Positions 49,721-58,238 are shown, numbered from the stretch's first letter. The stretch: DNA of 64,000 nucleotides from Bacteroidales bacterium (GCA_017427385.1 JAFRSW010000019.1:186001-250000); one strand, 5' to 3'. The notes: generated by a model not told the origin, from the sequence alone. Numbers and translations are program-made.

Positions 49721-49780
49721 GTTTATTAGGGGCGCCGCCCCTAATGTACCCCGCGGCTCCCGGCCTTAGTCCTTCGGACC

Positions 49781-49809
49781 GGCCTCCGCCGTTCGCGCTG
49801 GTGCGCTCA
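49781..49809 (+). repeat. 29-base direct repeat, copy 1
   Basis: It begins GGCCTCCGCC and contains TTCGCGCTGGTGCGCTCA. It matches the copy at 49908-49936 in 27 of 29 bases. The 16-base core recurs at 50045-50060. Confidence 0.8.
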
Positions 49810-49907
49810 TTGCCAATCTTTGCCGTTCAGATCGGGACCGGCGGTTCGCCTGAAGGCTCAGCAAAGCCGTAATCCCTGAGTAAGAGGGATGTGCGCTGAC
49901 TTCCACT

Positions 49908-49936
49908 GGCCTCCGCTGTTCGCGCTGGGGCGCTCA
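49908..49936 (+). repeat. 29-base direct repeat, copy 2
   Basis: It begins GGCCTCCGCT and contains TTCGCGCTGGGGCGCTCA. It lies 127 bases downstream of copy 1, start to start. Confidence 0.8.
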
Positions 49937-49944
49937 GAGACCCA

Positions 49945-49974
49945 CGGGCAGGAAAACACGTCATATTCTGCCCG
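49945..49974 (+). repeat. 30-base inverted-repeat unit A
   Basis: CGGGCAG at 49945-49951 and CTGCCCG at 49968-49974 frame a 16-base loop beginning GAAAA. It has the same arms and length as unit B, 51 bases downstream. Confidence 0.75.
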
Positions 49975-49995
49975 GACATAGGAAAAACGGCTCTG

Positions 49996-50025
49996 CGGGC
50001 AGGAAAATGCCCAATAATCTGCCCG
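49996..50025 (+). repeat. 30-base inverted-repeat unit B
   Basis: CGGGCAG at 49996-50002 and CTGCCCG at 50019-50025 with a 16-base loop that again begins GAAAA; a further GGGCAG follows directly. Together with unit A it suggests a 51-base tandem period. Confidence 0.75.
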
Positions 50026-50044
50026 GGCAGTGGCATCGGGTTAT

Positions 50045-50060
50045 TTCGCGCTGGGGCGCT
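50045..50060 (+). repeat. 16-base core of the direct repeat, copy 3
   Basis: TTCGCGCTGGGGCGCT, identical to the core of copy 2. The flanks do not match. Confidence 0.7.
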
Positions 50061-50195
50061 AAAACTATTTACAAAAACAGGCTTCGGCGGCCGATTCTTG
50101 TAAAAATAGTGGCAAAAATTGGCGGTTATTTTACAAAATCATGCATTCCAGGCGGGTTTGTGTAAACACGTTTATAAACGTTTAACCATGAGTTA

Positions 50196-50225
50196 TTGTT
50201 TATTTTATAAACTTAACTATATTTG
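50196..50225 (+). promoter_or_regulatory. Promoter for the Ig-like lipoprotein
   Basis: ATTG (TTG at 50196-50198), 19 bases, then TATATTTG at 50218-50225. The leader to the ATG at 50261 would be about 30 bases. Confidence 0.6.
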
Positions 50226-50260
50226 TAAAAGTTTATGAAATGAACTTAAATTATATAGGT

Positions 50261-52138
50261 ATGAAACTGAAACATTTACTTCCTTTCCTTGCCATGGCGG
50301 CAGGAATTTTTGCGGGGTGTTCCGAGAAAGACGCAGAATTCTTGGATAAAGAAACCAAAGACGAACTTGCCGTCTCTCCTGCATCGCAGAAGATTGCCAA
50401 AGACGGTACGGCAAGCTTTACTTTCACTCTTACGCTGACTTCGCCCAGCGGAACAGTCTATAATCTCAAAGAGACGAATACCACGGCAACTGTCAGCTTC
50501 GAGGCAACCGGCGGCAGCGTGAGCCCTGCCAGTGCAACCACCGATGAAAACGGACAGGTTACCGTGACCTTCACCGCACCTGATCCGAAGACTTTTACCG
50601 GGGGAACGGTCAAGGGTGTCGTCAAAAATGTGAAGGGCGTTGTGGACCAGCAAGGAAACCTTGCCACCGCCACGGCGGAAGTGCTGCCTAGGGATGCATC
50701 GGATGACAAACCTATAGACAGGGCAGTGGACCTCAAAGATAATACCTATGCAATCGAAAAGGGTGGAGAGCTCATAGGAACATACCCTCTTTCCCAGACG
50801 GATTCCCGCTGGTACGTGGCTCGTGCTTCCATGGACAAGACCAAAGAGGCCCTCAAGATGGAACTGATGGATGAGGATCCAGTGCAGAGTACCATGGGAT
50901 GGGGCATGTGGGAACTCCCCACAGATCTCAATGGTCAGGTTACCAATATCGATGAGAGTTTCACAAGTAAGTATTCCTGGGCGGCAGGTAAGTTCGGCTC
51001 TTTCCGTTCTGGAAAACAATTGTCTGCGCACATGGGAAAAGGTGGCAATGTGAAGAGCGGTCAGATTCAGATCAAGACAAGGACCAAGGGCTATTCCGGA
51101 GAGTACCAGTTCCTGTTTATCCTCGTATTCGAGAATGAATCCTGGGACAGCGCTACCCAGACCAATATCCCCGATGGCGAATATACCATCTACGGCAACG
51201 CAATCGTGAATGAATACAAGCCCGTACTGAACAGCTTCATGATCTCGGCACCTGCCGACTGGGTGCAGGTGGGTAAGAGCATTACCGTGGATGCCGACTG
51301 GTGGGACGATGGTGCCGAGTTCGATTGGAGCAAAGTCAAGCTCATCGCTCAGGAGAAGGGCCAGAGCAGTAGCCAGGATGTGGATGAAGGCTACTTCCAG
51401 TGGAGCGCCTCCGACCACACCCTCAAGGCTGTCAAGAGTTCCAACGACGTGAACGTGTATCTCAAGTTCCAGTATGGCGACACGGATATGAAGACCACCT
51501 GTCAGATTGCCACCGGTCCGGGCTGGGATTACACTTCTTTCTCCTTCGAACCTGCCCGTCTTGTCATGGATAAGTACGACGCCATGTACCTGAACGTTGA
51601 CAAGTACGCACCTACTAATCTTACTTGGAACTGGGCTGCCATCGAAATCGATCCGGAAAGCGATCCCACGGAAGCCTTCTGGCTCGATAAGAATATCCAT
51701 AAGCTCTATAACTTCAGCGGAAAAGCAGGCCAGACCTACAATCTTCGCTTCCGCATAAGGAGCAATTATTCGGTGGGCGCTCCACTTGAGGTGTATGTGG
51801 TGGATCAGAAGCCTGATTCCTTCGAGATTACCTATCAGCAGAACGGCACTTATAAGCCGTGGGCCAACGGCTCTCCGGATGGGATCTGCAACTATGGTAT
51901 GGGTCTGTCTCTCGGTGTAGAAACCAAACCGGCAGACTGCTACTGGAACTGGGCCGACGTGGAACTCATGCCCGGTTATGACAATACTTTCTCCTTCTCA
52001 GGAGTTGGCGGCCGCGATGATCACCCGAAACTCATGCTTAAAACCAGCCATGACGGAACACATCCCGGTGTTCAGGTAGGGTTCCGCCTCAAGTATGACC
52101 ATAGCAAGACATCATACATCTACGTAACTCACAACTAA
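50261..52138 (+). CDS. Ig-like (bacterial Big-type) surface lipoprotein, function unknown
   Basis: This is a lipoprotein of about 625 residues. The start at 50261 (MKLKHLLPFLAMAAGIFAGC) gives a compact signal peptide and lipobox; the ATG at 50240 is in frame seven codons earlier and also possible. Residues of about 35-140 form a Big_1-like immunoglobulin domain: LAVSPASQKIAKDGTASFTF, ATVSFEATGGSVSPAS, TTDENGQVTVTFTAP. The remaining 480 residues are beta-rich with many Trp and Asp (for example WGMWELPTDLNG, YEYTSFSFEPARL-like strands) and no family I can name. It ends in a Thr/His/Asn tail after a strand KTSYIYVTHN. It stands alone between the repeat spacer and the next promoter. A surface or extracellular role is probable. 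Confidence 0.72.
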   Translation: MKLKHLLPFLAMAAGIFAGCSEKDAEFLDKETKDELAVSPASQKIAKDGTASFTFTLTLTSPSGTVYNLKETNTTATVSFEATGGSVSPASATTDENGQVTVTFTAPDPKTFTGGTVKGVVKNVKGVVDQQGNLATATAEVLPRDASDDKPIDRAVDLKDNTYAIEKGGELIGTYPLSQTDSRWYVARASMDKTKEALKMELMDEDPVQSTMGWGMWELPTDLNGQVTNIDESFTSKYSWAAGKFGSFRSGKQLSAHMGKGGNVKSGQIQIKTRTKGYSGEYQFLFILVFENESWDSATQTNIPDGEYTIYGNAIVNEYKPVLNSFMISAPADWVQVGKSITVDADWWDDGAEFDWSKVKLIAQEKGQSSSQDVDEGYFQWSASDHTLKAVKSSNDVNVYLKFQYGDTDMKTTCQIATGPGWDYTSFSFEPARLVMDKYDAMYLNVDKYAPTNLTWNWAAIEIDPESDPTEAFWLDKNIHKLYNFSGKAGQTYNLRFRIRSNYSVGAPLEVYVVDQKPDSFEITYQQNGTYKPWANGSPDGICNYGMGLSLGVETKPADCYWNWADVELMPGYDNTFSFSGVGGRDDHPKLMLKTSHDGTHPGVQVGFRLKYDHSKTSYIYVTHN

Positions 52139-52144
52139 ATTTAC

Positions 52145-52152
52145 TATCTTTG
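52145..52152 (+). promoter_or_regulatory. Putative -7 element before the 52161 gene
   Basis: TATCTTTG, ending eight bases before the ATG at 52161. The -33 element is weak. The leader would be only two or three bases. Confidence 0.45.
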
Positions 52153-52160
52153 CCCCTGTT

Positions 52161-52748
52161 ATGGAAGAAAACTTTGACGCACTCGAAGTGATAGCCCGTA
52201 CCAGGGGCAAAGTGGAAATGGACAGCACCCCCACAGGAAACTATCTGTTCATTCTGTGGGGCTTGCTGACCGCGTTTTTCTATCTGCTCGAATTCTTTCT
52301 TTTGAAAGCAGGGCAGACGTGGGCCGGCTGGCTTTGGGTTGGTATTCCGGTTATCGGTCTGCCTTTGATGTACATCATGCTCCGCAGGGGGCATGAGAGG
52401 GATCACAGACGCACCCGCGGGTCGAAGCTCGTGCTGGATTACTGGATATTTGCGGCCTGCGCCATAGGCATAGGGGGAACCCTGTTCGGATTCCTGGACA
52501 TCTATGAAATTGTAGAGAATCCATTGATTTGCCTTCTGGTAGGCATAGGGAGTTTCATTACTGGGGAAGTGTTGCGTTTCCGCACCATGATTATCTGTGG
52601 CCTGGCAGGTGCGGCCATTGGCATCGGGGCTTTCTGCTTGCAGGGAGACCTGTGGTTTTGGCAGACGCTTGCTATCGTAGTGGTGGCGCTGGTGGCACTG
52701 GTGCTCCCGGGAGTTTTATTCAATAAAAGCGTAAAAAGTGGAATTTAA
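52161..52748 (+). CDS. Multi-pass membrane protein, probable partner of the next regulator
   Basis: This is a 195-residue protein with a charged N-terminal helix (EENFDALEVIARTRGKVEM) followed by six hydrophobic segments in pairs: YLFILWGLLTAFFYLLEFFLL, WLWVGIPVIGLPLMYIML, YWIFAACAIGIGGTLFGFL, LICLLVGIGSFITGEVL, MIICGLAGAAIGIGAFCL and TLAIVVVALVALVLPGVLF. I do not recognise a function. Its last 11 bases overlap the GTG start of a small winged-helix regulator. Such pairs of membrane protein and small HTH protein recur in Bacteroidota, which suggests a shared regulatory unit. Confidence 0.75.
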   Translation: MEENFDALEVIARTRGKVEMDSTPTGNYLFILWGLLTAFFYLLEFFLLKAGQTWAGWLWVGIPVIGLPLMYIMLRRGHERDHRRTRGSKLVLDYWIFAACAIGIGGTLFGFLDIYEIVENPLICLLVGIGSFITGEVLRFRTMIICGLAGAAIGIGAFCLQGDLWFWQTLAIVVVALVALVLPGVLFNKSVKSGI

Positions 52749-53025
52749 AGACCTGGATCCCATACTGCACAACGAGTTGAGGCTGAAGATCATGGCGGCC
52801 CTGGACTCGCTGGACGACGCGGACTTCGTTTACCTGAAGGAACTTACGAAGGCCACGTCGGGGAATCTCAGTGTACAGCTTTCCAATCTGGAGGAAGCGG
52901 GTTACATAAAGGTCTCCCGCAGCGGTGAAGGCCGCGGATCCCATACGGTCTGCCGCATAACATCCAAGGGAACCCGGGCGCTGGGGGATTATCAGCGCGC
53001 CCTCTTGTCTTATTTTTCGAAATAG
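52738..53025 (+). CDS. Winged-helix transcriptional regulator (HTH_34-like), GTG start
   Basis: This is a 95-residue DNA-binding protein of the small PF13601-type: LDPILHNELRLKIMAALDSL (helix 1), DFVYLKELTKATSGNLSVQLSNLEEAGYIKV (recognition helix with the LSVQLSNLE pattern), and a wing with GRGSHTVCRITSKGTRAL. The start is GTG, overlapping the membrane gene by 11 bases. It may regulate its own operon; the hut operon starts 43 bases after its stop from a separate promoter. Confidence 0.82.
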   Translation: MEFKDLDPILHNELRLKIMAALDSLDDADFVYLKELTKATSGNLSVQLSNLEEAGYIKVSRSGEGRGSHTVCRITSKGTRALGDYQRALLSYFSK

Positions 53026-53042
53026 GTTATAGTTTTTTTCAC

Positions 53043-53050
53043 TATCTTTG
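53043..53050 (+). promoter_or_regulatory. Putative -7 element for the hut operon
   Basis: TATCTTTG, 17 bases before the ftcD ATG. I see no matching TTTG 19-21 bases upstream, so an activator might be involved. Confidence 0.5.
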
Positions 53051-53067
53051 AAAAAACTATTAACCAA

Positions 53068-54771
53068 ATGAGCAGAATCATAGAATGCGTTCCGAATTTC
53101 AGTGAGGGGCGCGACAAATCCATCATAGACGCCATCGTGGCTGCAATCGCCTCTGTAAAGGGCGTTAAGGTGCTTAACGTAGATCCGGGGGAGGCTACCA
53201 ACCGCACGGTAATCACCTTCGTGGGCTCTCCGGAAGATGTGGTCGAGGCCGCGTTCCAGGGTGCCGCCATGGCAAAGGAAAAGATAGACATGCGCCAGCA
53301 TCACGGGGCTCATCCCCGCAGCGGCGCCCTCGACGTGCTGCCTCTAATCCCCATCGCGGGAATCACTCTCGAGGAATGTGCCGAACTTGCCCGTAAACTG
53401 GCAGAACGTCTCTACAAGGAACTCGGCATCCCGTGCTACTGCTATGAGGCGGCGGCATTCAAGCCCGAACGCAAGAATCTGGCGGTGTGCCGTGCAGGAG
53501 AGTACGAGGCCCTGCCGGAGAAGATGGCGGATCCGGAGCGCAAGCCGGATTTCGGCGACGGATACAACGACACCGTTGCCCGGACCGGAGCCACCAACGT
53601 GGGCGCCCGCAACTTCCTCGTGGCGGTGAACTACAACCTGAATACCACCTCCACCCGCCGAGCTATGGCAATAGCCTTCGACGTGCGCGAGAAAGGCCGT
53701 AAGGCCAGAGAAGGTGGGAAGCTCACCGGCAAGTTGCTGAAGGATGAAAACGGCAACCAGATCTGGACGCCGGGCACCCTCAAGGGCTGCAAGGCAATTG
53801 GCTGGTACATAGATGAATACGGCATCGCGCAGGTGTCCATGAACATCACCGACATCGATGCCACCCCGCTCCACGTCGCATTCGAGGAAGTATCCCGCGC
53901 AGCAGCGGCCAGGGGCCTGCGTGTCACTGGTGCCGAGATAGTGGGCCTCGTGCCCAAGAAGGTGCTGGTAGAGGCCGGCAAGTTCTACCTCGAACGCCAG
54001 CAGCGTTCCCTCGGCATCCCCGAAGAAGAGATAATCAAAATAGCCGTCAAGAGCATGTCGCTGGATGACCTAAAGCCCTTCGACCCTCGAGAGAAGGTTA
54101 TCGAATACCTGATGGAGGATCCCGCCGAGATGGCTAAAAAAGAGCATCTGGTACGCCTCAGCGTGAAGGACTTCGCGAAGGAGACCGCATCCGAATCTCC
54201 CGCTCCCGGCGGCGGATCGGTATCCGCCTGCATGGGCGCTTTCGGCGCGGCCCTCGCCACCATGGTGGCCAATTTGTCCGCGCACAAGCGCGGATGGGAC
54301 GAGCGCTGGAAGGAGTTCTCGGACGTTGCTGAAAAGGGCCAGGCCATCATGAAGGAACTTATCGACCTTGTAGATGAAGACACTGCCGCGTTCAACAGGA
54401 TAATGGACGTATTCGCCATGCCCAAGGGCACTCCGGAAGAGAAGGCCGCCCGTGACAAAGCGATGGAGGAGGCTACCCTCTATGCCGCATCCGTGCCGCT
54501 GAAGACCATGGAAGCTTCGCTGAAGGCCCTTCCGCTGGCGCTGGAGATGGCCGAGAAGGGGAATCCCGCTTCCGCCTCCGATGCCGGAGTGGCTGCCCTG
54601 GCCGCGACCGCGGCCATCCGCGGAGCTGCGCTGAACGTGCGAATCAACGCCGCCGGCCTCACGGACAAAGCTCCTGCCGAGCCGCTGCTGAAGCGGGCGG
54701 AAGAGATCATCGCAGAAGCCGAAAAGTTGCAGGACAAAGTGTTGGAAGCCGTAAACAATAACATAGGATGA
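53068..54771 (+). CDS. ftcD: Glutamate formimidoyltransferase / formimidoyl-THF cyclodeaminase fusion
   Basis: This is a 567-residue bifunctional enzyme. The formiminotransferase part (about 1-325) shows IIECVPNFSEGRDKSIIDAI, DPGEATNRTVITFVG, MRQHHGAHPRSGALDVLPLIPI (active-site His) and YNLNTTSTRRAM. The cyclodeaminase part (about 365-560) shows FAKETASESPAPGGGSVSA, NLSAHKRGWDERW and DEDTAAFNRIMDVFAMP. It passes the formimino group of formiminoglutamate to tetrahydrofolate and releases ammonia and methenyl-THF. It is the first gene of the histidine breakdown operon; its stop overlaps the hutU start by ATGA. The same fusion is known from animals and from several bacteria. Confidence 0.95.
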   Translation: MSRIIECVPNFSEGRDKSIIDAIVAAIASVKGVKVLNVDPGEATNRTVITFVGSPEDVVEAAFQGAAMAKEKIDMRQHHGAHPRSGALDVLPLIPIAGITLEECAELARKLAERLYKELGIPCYCYEAAAFKPERKNLAVCRAGEYEALPEKMADPERKPDFGDGYNDTVARTGATNVGARNFLVAVNYNLNTTSTRRAMAIAFDVREKGRKAREGGKLTGKLLKDENGNQIWTPGTLKGCKAIGWYIDEYGIAQVSMNITDIDATPLHVAFEEVSRAAAARGLRVTGAEIVGLVPKKVLVEAGKFYLERQQRSLGIPEEEIIKIAVKSMSLDDLKPFDPREKVIEYLMEDPAEMAKKEHLVRLSVKDFAKETASESPAPGGGSVSACMGAFGAALATMVANLSAHKRGWDERWKEFSDVAEKGQAIMKELIDLVDEDTAAFNRIMDVFAMPKGTPEEKAARDKAMEEATLYAASVPLKTMEASLKALPLALEMAEKGNPASASDAGVAALAATAAIRGAALNVRINAAGLTDKAPAEPLLKRAEEIIAEAEKLQDKVLEAVNNNIG

Positions 54772-56738
54772 CCTTTCAAGAAGAAATACTGGCCGGAATT
54801 CCGGCGGGACTGCCGGAGCCTAAACCATACGACAAAGAAATAAACCACGCGCCCAAGCGCAAGGACATACTTACGGAAGAGCAGAAAGTGCTGGCGCTGA
54901 AGAACGCCCTGCGCTACTTCCCGGAGGTACTTCACGCAACGCTCGCACCCGAGTTCGCCGCGGAACTGAAGGCCTACGGTCGCATCTACATGTACCGCTA
55001 CCGTCCTTCCTATAAAATATATGCGCGCCCGATTGACGAGTATCCGGCAAAGAGCAGGCAGGCCGCGGCCATCATGGCCATGATCCAGAACAACCTTGAC
55101 GAACGCGTGGCCCAGCATCCCCACGAACTCATAATCTACGGCGGCAACGGGGCCATCTTCCAGAACTGGGCGCAGTATCGCCTGGTAATGCAGTATCTGG
55201 CAACGATGACCGACGAGCAGACGCTGGTGATGTATTCCGGGCATCCGCTCGGGCTCTTCCCCAGCCACAAGGATGCGCCCAGGGTCATCGTCACCAATGG
55301 CATGGTCATCCCCAACTACTCCAAACCGGACGACTGGGAACGTTTCAACGCCATGGGAGTGAGCCAGTACGGGCAGATGACTGCGGGGTCCTACATGTAC
55401 ATCGGCCCGCAGGGCATTGTGCACGGCACCACCATAACCGTCATGAATGCGGCGCGCAAACAAGGCGGAAGCCCGGCCGGCAAACTCTTCATCACCGCCG
55501 GCCTCGGCGGGATGTCCGGCGCACAGCCCAAGGCGGGCAACATCGCCGGAGTCGTCAGCGTAACCGCGGAAATCAACCCTAAGGCGGCCGAAAAGCGCTT
55601 CCAGCAGGGTTGGGTGGACGAACTCATCCCGCGCATCCGCGAGGCAGTGGCCGCCCGCAAACCGGTGTCCCTGGCTTACGTTGGCAACGTGGTGGATCTT
55701 TGGGAACGCCTGGCCAAAGAGGATATGCACGTGGATCTCGGATCCGACCAGACCTCCCTCCACAATCCATGGGCGGGGGGATACTATCCCGTGGGCTACA
55801 GCCTGGAGGAATCCAAGCGCATGATGGCGGAGGAACCCGCCAGGTTCAAGGAGGCCGTTCAGGCATCCCTCCGCAGGCACGTGGCGGCCATCAACAAGTT
55901 GGCTGCCAAGGGGATGTACTTTTTCGACTACGGCAATGCCTTCCTGCTGGAAAGCTCCCGCGCCGGCGCGGACATCCTCAAGAAAGACGGCAGCTTCCGC
56001 TATCCGTCCTACGTGCAGGACATCATGGGCCCCATGTACTTCGACTATGGGTTCGGCCCGTTCCGCTGGGTGTGCATGAGCGAGGATCCTGCCGACCTGG
56101 CCAAGAGCGATGCCCTCGCGGTGAAGGTGCTGGGTGAGATAGCCGCCACCGCTCCCGCGGAGATAGCCGGGCAGATGCGGGACAACATCCACTGGATAGA
56201 AGAGGCCGGCCGCAACCACCTCGTGGTGGGTTCCCAGGCCCGCATCCTCTATGCCGACTGCGAGGGCCGCACCAAGATAGCCCTCGCTTTCAACGAGGCC
56301 ATCCGCAAGGGTGAAATCACCGCCCCGATAGTGCTCGGACGCGACCATCACGACGTTTCCGGCACCGACAGCCCCTTCCGCGAAACCTCAAATATATACG
56401 ATGGGTCGCAGTTTACGGCCGACATGGCAGTGCAGAACGTGATAGGCGACGGTTTCCGCGGCGCCACCTGGGTGAGCATCCACAACGGAGGCGGCGTGGG
56501 CTGGGGAGAGGTGATCAACGGTGGATTCGGAATGGTGATAGACGGTTCCGAGGACTCCGCCCGCCATATACGGGAGATGCTCTTCTGGGATGTGAACAAC
56601 GGCATAGCCCGCCGCAGCTGGGCCCGGAACGAGGGCGCCCGCTTCGCCATCGAGCGCGAAATGAACCGTACACCGGGGCTGAAGGTCACGCTTCCGAACA
56701 TGGCAGACGACGACCTTGTACGCAGTGCTTTGAAATAA
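54768..56738 (+). CDS. hutU: Urocanate hydratase (urocanase)
   Basis: This is a 656-residue NAD-dependent enzyme that hydrates urocanate to imidazolonepropionate. Family segments visible are YRYRPSYKIYARPIDEYPAK, ELIIYGGNGAIFQNWAQY, MYSGHPLGLFPSH, KLFITAGLGGMSGAQPKAG (NAD-binding loop), and the C-terminal HNGGGVGWGEVINGGFGMVIDG. At 656 residues it is the longer form, as in eukaryotes and Bacteroidota, with about 100 residues more than the classical bacterial type. It overlaps ftcD by ATGA and is followed by hutH after nine bases. Confidence 0.96.
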   Translation: MTFQEEILAGIPAGLPEPKPYDKEINHAPKRKDILTEEQKVLALKNALRYFPEVLHATLAPEFAAELKAYGRIYMYRYRPSYKIYARPIDEYPAKSRQAAAIMAMIQNNLDERVAQHPHELIIYGGNGAIFQNWAQYRLVMQYLATMTDEQTLVMYSGHPLGLFPSHKDAPRVIVTNGMVIPNYSKPDDWERFNAMGVSQYGQMTAGSYMYIGPQGIVHGTTITVMNAARKQGGSPAGKLFITAGLGGMSGAQPKAGNIAGVVSVTAEINPKAAEKRFQQGWVDELIPRIREAVAARKPVSLAYVGNVVDLWERLAKEDMHVDLGSDQTSLHNPWAGGYYPVGYSLEESKRMMAEEPARFKEAVQASLRRHVAAINKLAAKGMYFFDYGNAFLLESSRAGADILKKDGSFRYPSYVQDIMGPMYFDYGFGPFRWVCMSEDPADLAKSDALAVKVLGEIAATAPAEIAGQMRDNIHWIEEAGRNHLVVGSQARILYADCEGRTKIALAFNEAIRKGEITAPIVLGRDHHDVSGTDSPFRETSNIYDGSQFTADMAVQNVIGDGFRGATWVSIHNGGGVGWGEVINGGFGMVIDGSEDSARHIREMLFWDVNNGIARRSWARNEGARFAIEREMNRTPGLKVTLPNMADDDLVRSALK

Positions 56739-56747
56739 CCTATAACC

Positions 56748-58238
56748 ATGAACCACATAATTTCCAACGAACGACTCACACTCGAACGCCTCAAGGCGAT
56801 AATCGACAATAACGAGAAACTTGTGCTCTCCGAGGCATCGGAAGGTGCCATAATCAAGTGCCGGGAGTACCTCGACCGCAAGATGGAAGACATCGACCGT
56901 CCCCTTTACGGTATCACCACCGGATTCGGATCCCTCTACAACGTAACCATCCCGAAGGACGAACTTTCGCAGTTACAGTACAATCTGGTAGTATCCCATG
57001 CCTGTGGCGCCGGGGAGCCGGTACGCCCGGAGATAGTCAAGCTCATGCTTTTCCTTAAGGTGCAGAATCTTGCCTACGGCCATTCCGGCGTACAGCTCAT
57101 CACGGTTCAGAGGCTGATGGACATGTTCAACGAGGATATCCTCCCCGTGGTCTATCAGCAGGGCTCCCTCGGTGCGTCCGGCGACCTCGCCCCTCTCGCG
57201 CACCTGAGCCTTCCGCTCATCGGCCTGGGAGAAGTCATGTACAAAGGCGAGATTCGCCCTTCCGCTGAAGTGTGGAAAGAAAAGGGATGGGAGCCCATCA
57301 AGCTGCAGTCCAAGGAAGGCCTTGCGCTGCTGAACGGCACCCAGTTCATGAGCGCGCACGCTGTCTGGTCCATCCTGAAGAGCATGCGCCTCTCGCGCTG
57401 GGCAGACCTCATCGGTGCCATGTCGCTCGATGCTTTCGACGGGCGAATAGAGCCCTTCCTTCCGCTGACGCATCAGCTGCGCCCGCATACCGGGCAGATA
57501 TCCACGGGCAAGCGCTTCATGTCCATCCTTGCCGGCAGCCAGCTGATAAGCCGTGCCAAGGAGCATGTGCAGGATCCCTACAGTTTCCGCTGCATCCCTC
57601 AGGTGCATGGTGCGGTGAAAGACAATATCATGTATGTCAAGTCGGTGATAGAGAACGAGATAAACTCCGCCACCGACAACCCCAACATCTTCCCGGATGA
57701 GGATATGATAATCTCCGCGGGCAACTTCCACGGCGAGCCCATCGCCATCCCGATGGACGCCCTGGCGATTGCGATGTCGGAGCTGGCATCCATCTCCGAA
57801 AGGCGCACATATCAGCTGATCCACGGCCTCCGTGGCCTGCCCAAATATCTGGTGGTCAATCCCGGACTGAACAGCGGATTTATGATCCCTCAATACACTG
57901 CGGCCTCGATCGTGAGCCAGAACAAGGGTCTCTGCTGGCCCGCATCCTGCGATTCCATTCCTTCATCGCAGGGCCAGGAGGACCATGTTTCCATGGGATC
58001 AAATGCGGCCACCAAGTTAGTACGCGTGGTGGACAACGCCGAAACCGTTCTGGCAATCGAGTTATTCAACGCCGCACAGGCCATGGAATTCCGCCGTCCA
58101 GCCAAGAGCTCTCCGCTGATCGAGAGAGTGCTGAAGCACTACCGTAAGGAGGTCCCGTTCATTACAGATGACGCATACATGCATCCTTTCATAGAAAAGT
58201 CCATAGAGTTTATCCGTAAGGAAAACCTCCCCATATGA
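56748..58238 (+). CDS. hutH: Histidine ammonia-lyase
   Basis: This is a 496-residue MIO enzyme that converts histidine to urocanate and ammonia. The catalytic triad Ala143-Ser144-Gly145 that forms the MIO cofactor lies in GASGDLAPLAHLSLPLIG. TTGFGSLYNV (catalytic Tyr region), NGTQFMSAHA, YSFRCIPQVHGAVKD and ISAGNFHGEPI match the family. The length is normal. Its stop overlaps the hutI start by ATGA. Confidence 0.96.
   Translation: MNHIISNERLTLERLKAIIDNNEKLVLSEASEGAIIKCREYLDRKMEDIDRPLYGITTGFGSLYNVTIPKDELSQLQYNLVVSHACGAGEPVRPEIVKLMLFLKVQNLAYGHSGVQLITVQRLMDMFNEDILPVVYQQGSLGASGDLAPLAHLSLPLIGLGEVMYKGEIRPSAEVWKEKGWEPIKLQSKEGLALLNGTQFMSAHAVWSILKSMRLSRWADLIGAMSLDAFDGRIEPFLPLTHQLRPHTGQISTGKRFMSILAGSQLISRAKEHVQDPYSFRCIPQVHGAVKDNIMYVKSVIENEINSATDNPNIFPDEDMIISAGNFHGEPIAIPMDALAIAMSELASISERRTYQLIHGLRGLPKYLVVNPGLNSGFMIPQYTAASIVSQNKGLCWPASCDSIPSSQGQEDHVSMGSNAATKLVRVVDNAETVLAIELFNAAQAMEFRRPAKSSPLIERVLKHYRKEVPFITDDAYMHPFIEKSIEFIRKENLPI

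Larger units (their letters stand above)
49679..50239. other. Repeat-rich non-coding spacer downstream of tRNA-Ser
   Basis: About 560 bases without a credible gene. It holds the tRNA terminator, a nine-base-pair palindrome at 49725-49745 (ATTAGGGGC with GCCCCTAAT), two near-identical 29-base direct repeats, a 16-base third core copy, two 30-base inverted-repeat units, and several TTTACAAAA-type segments between 50068 and 50144. The last 80 bases are AT-rich and carry the promoter of the lipoprotein at 50261. No integrase or transposase remains, so its origin is open. Confidence 0.7.

Noticed and set aside
49679-50239. CRISPR array in the repeat-rich spacer
   Set aside because: The repeats are of different types, not evenly spaced, too few, and no cas gene is nearby.
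49679-50239. Integrated mobile element using tRNA-Ser as attachment site
   Set aside because: No integrase, no second copy of the tRNA 3' end within the window and no cargo genes; kept only as an open question in the findings.
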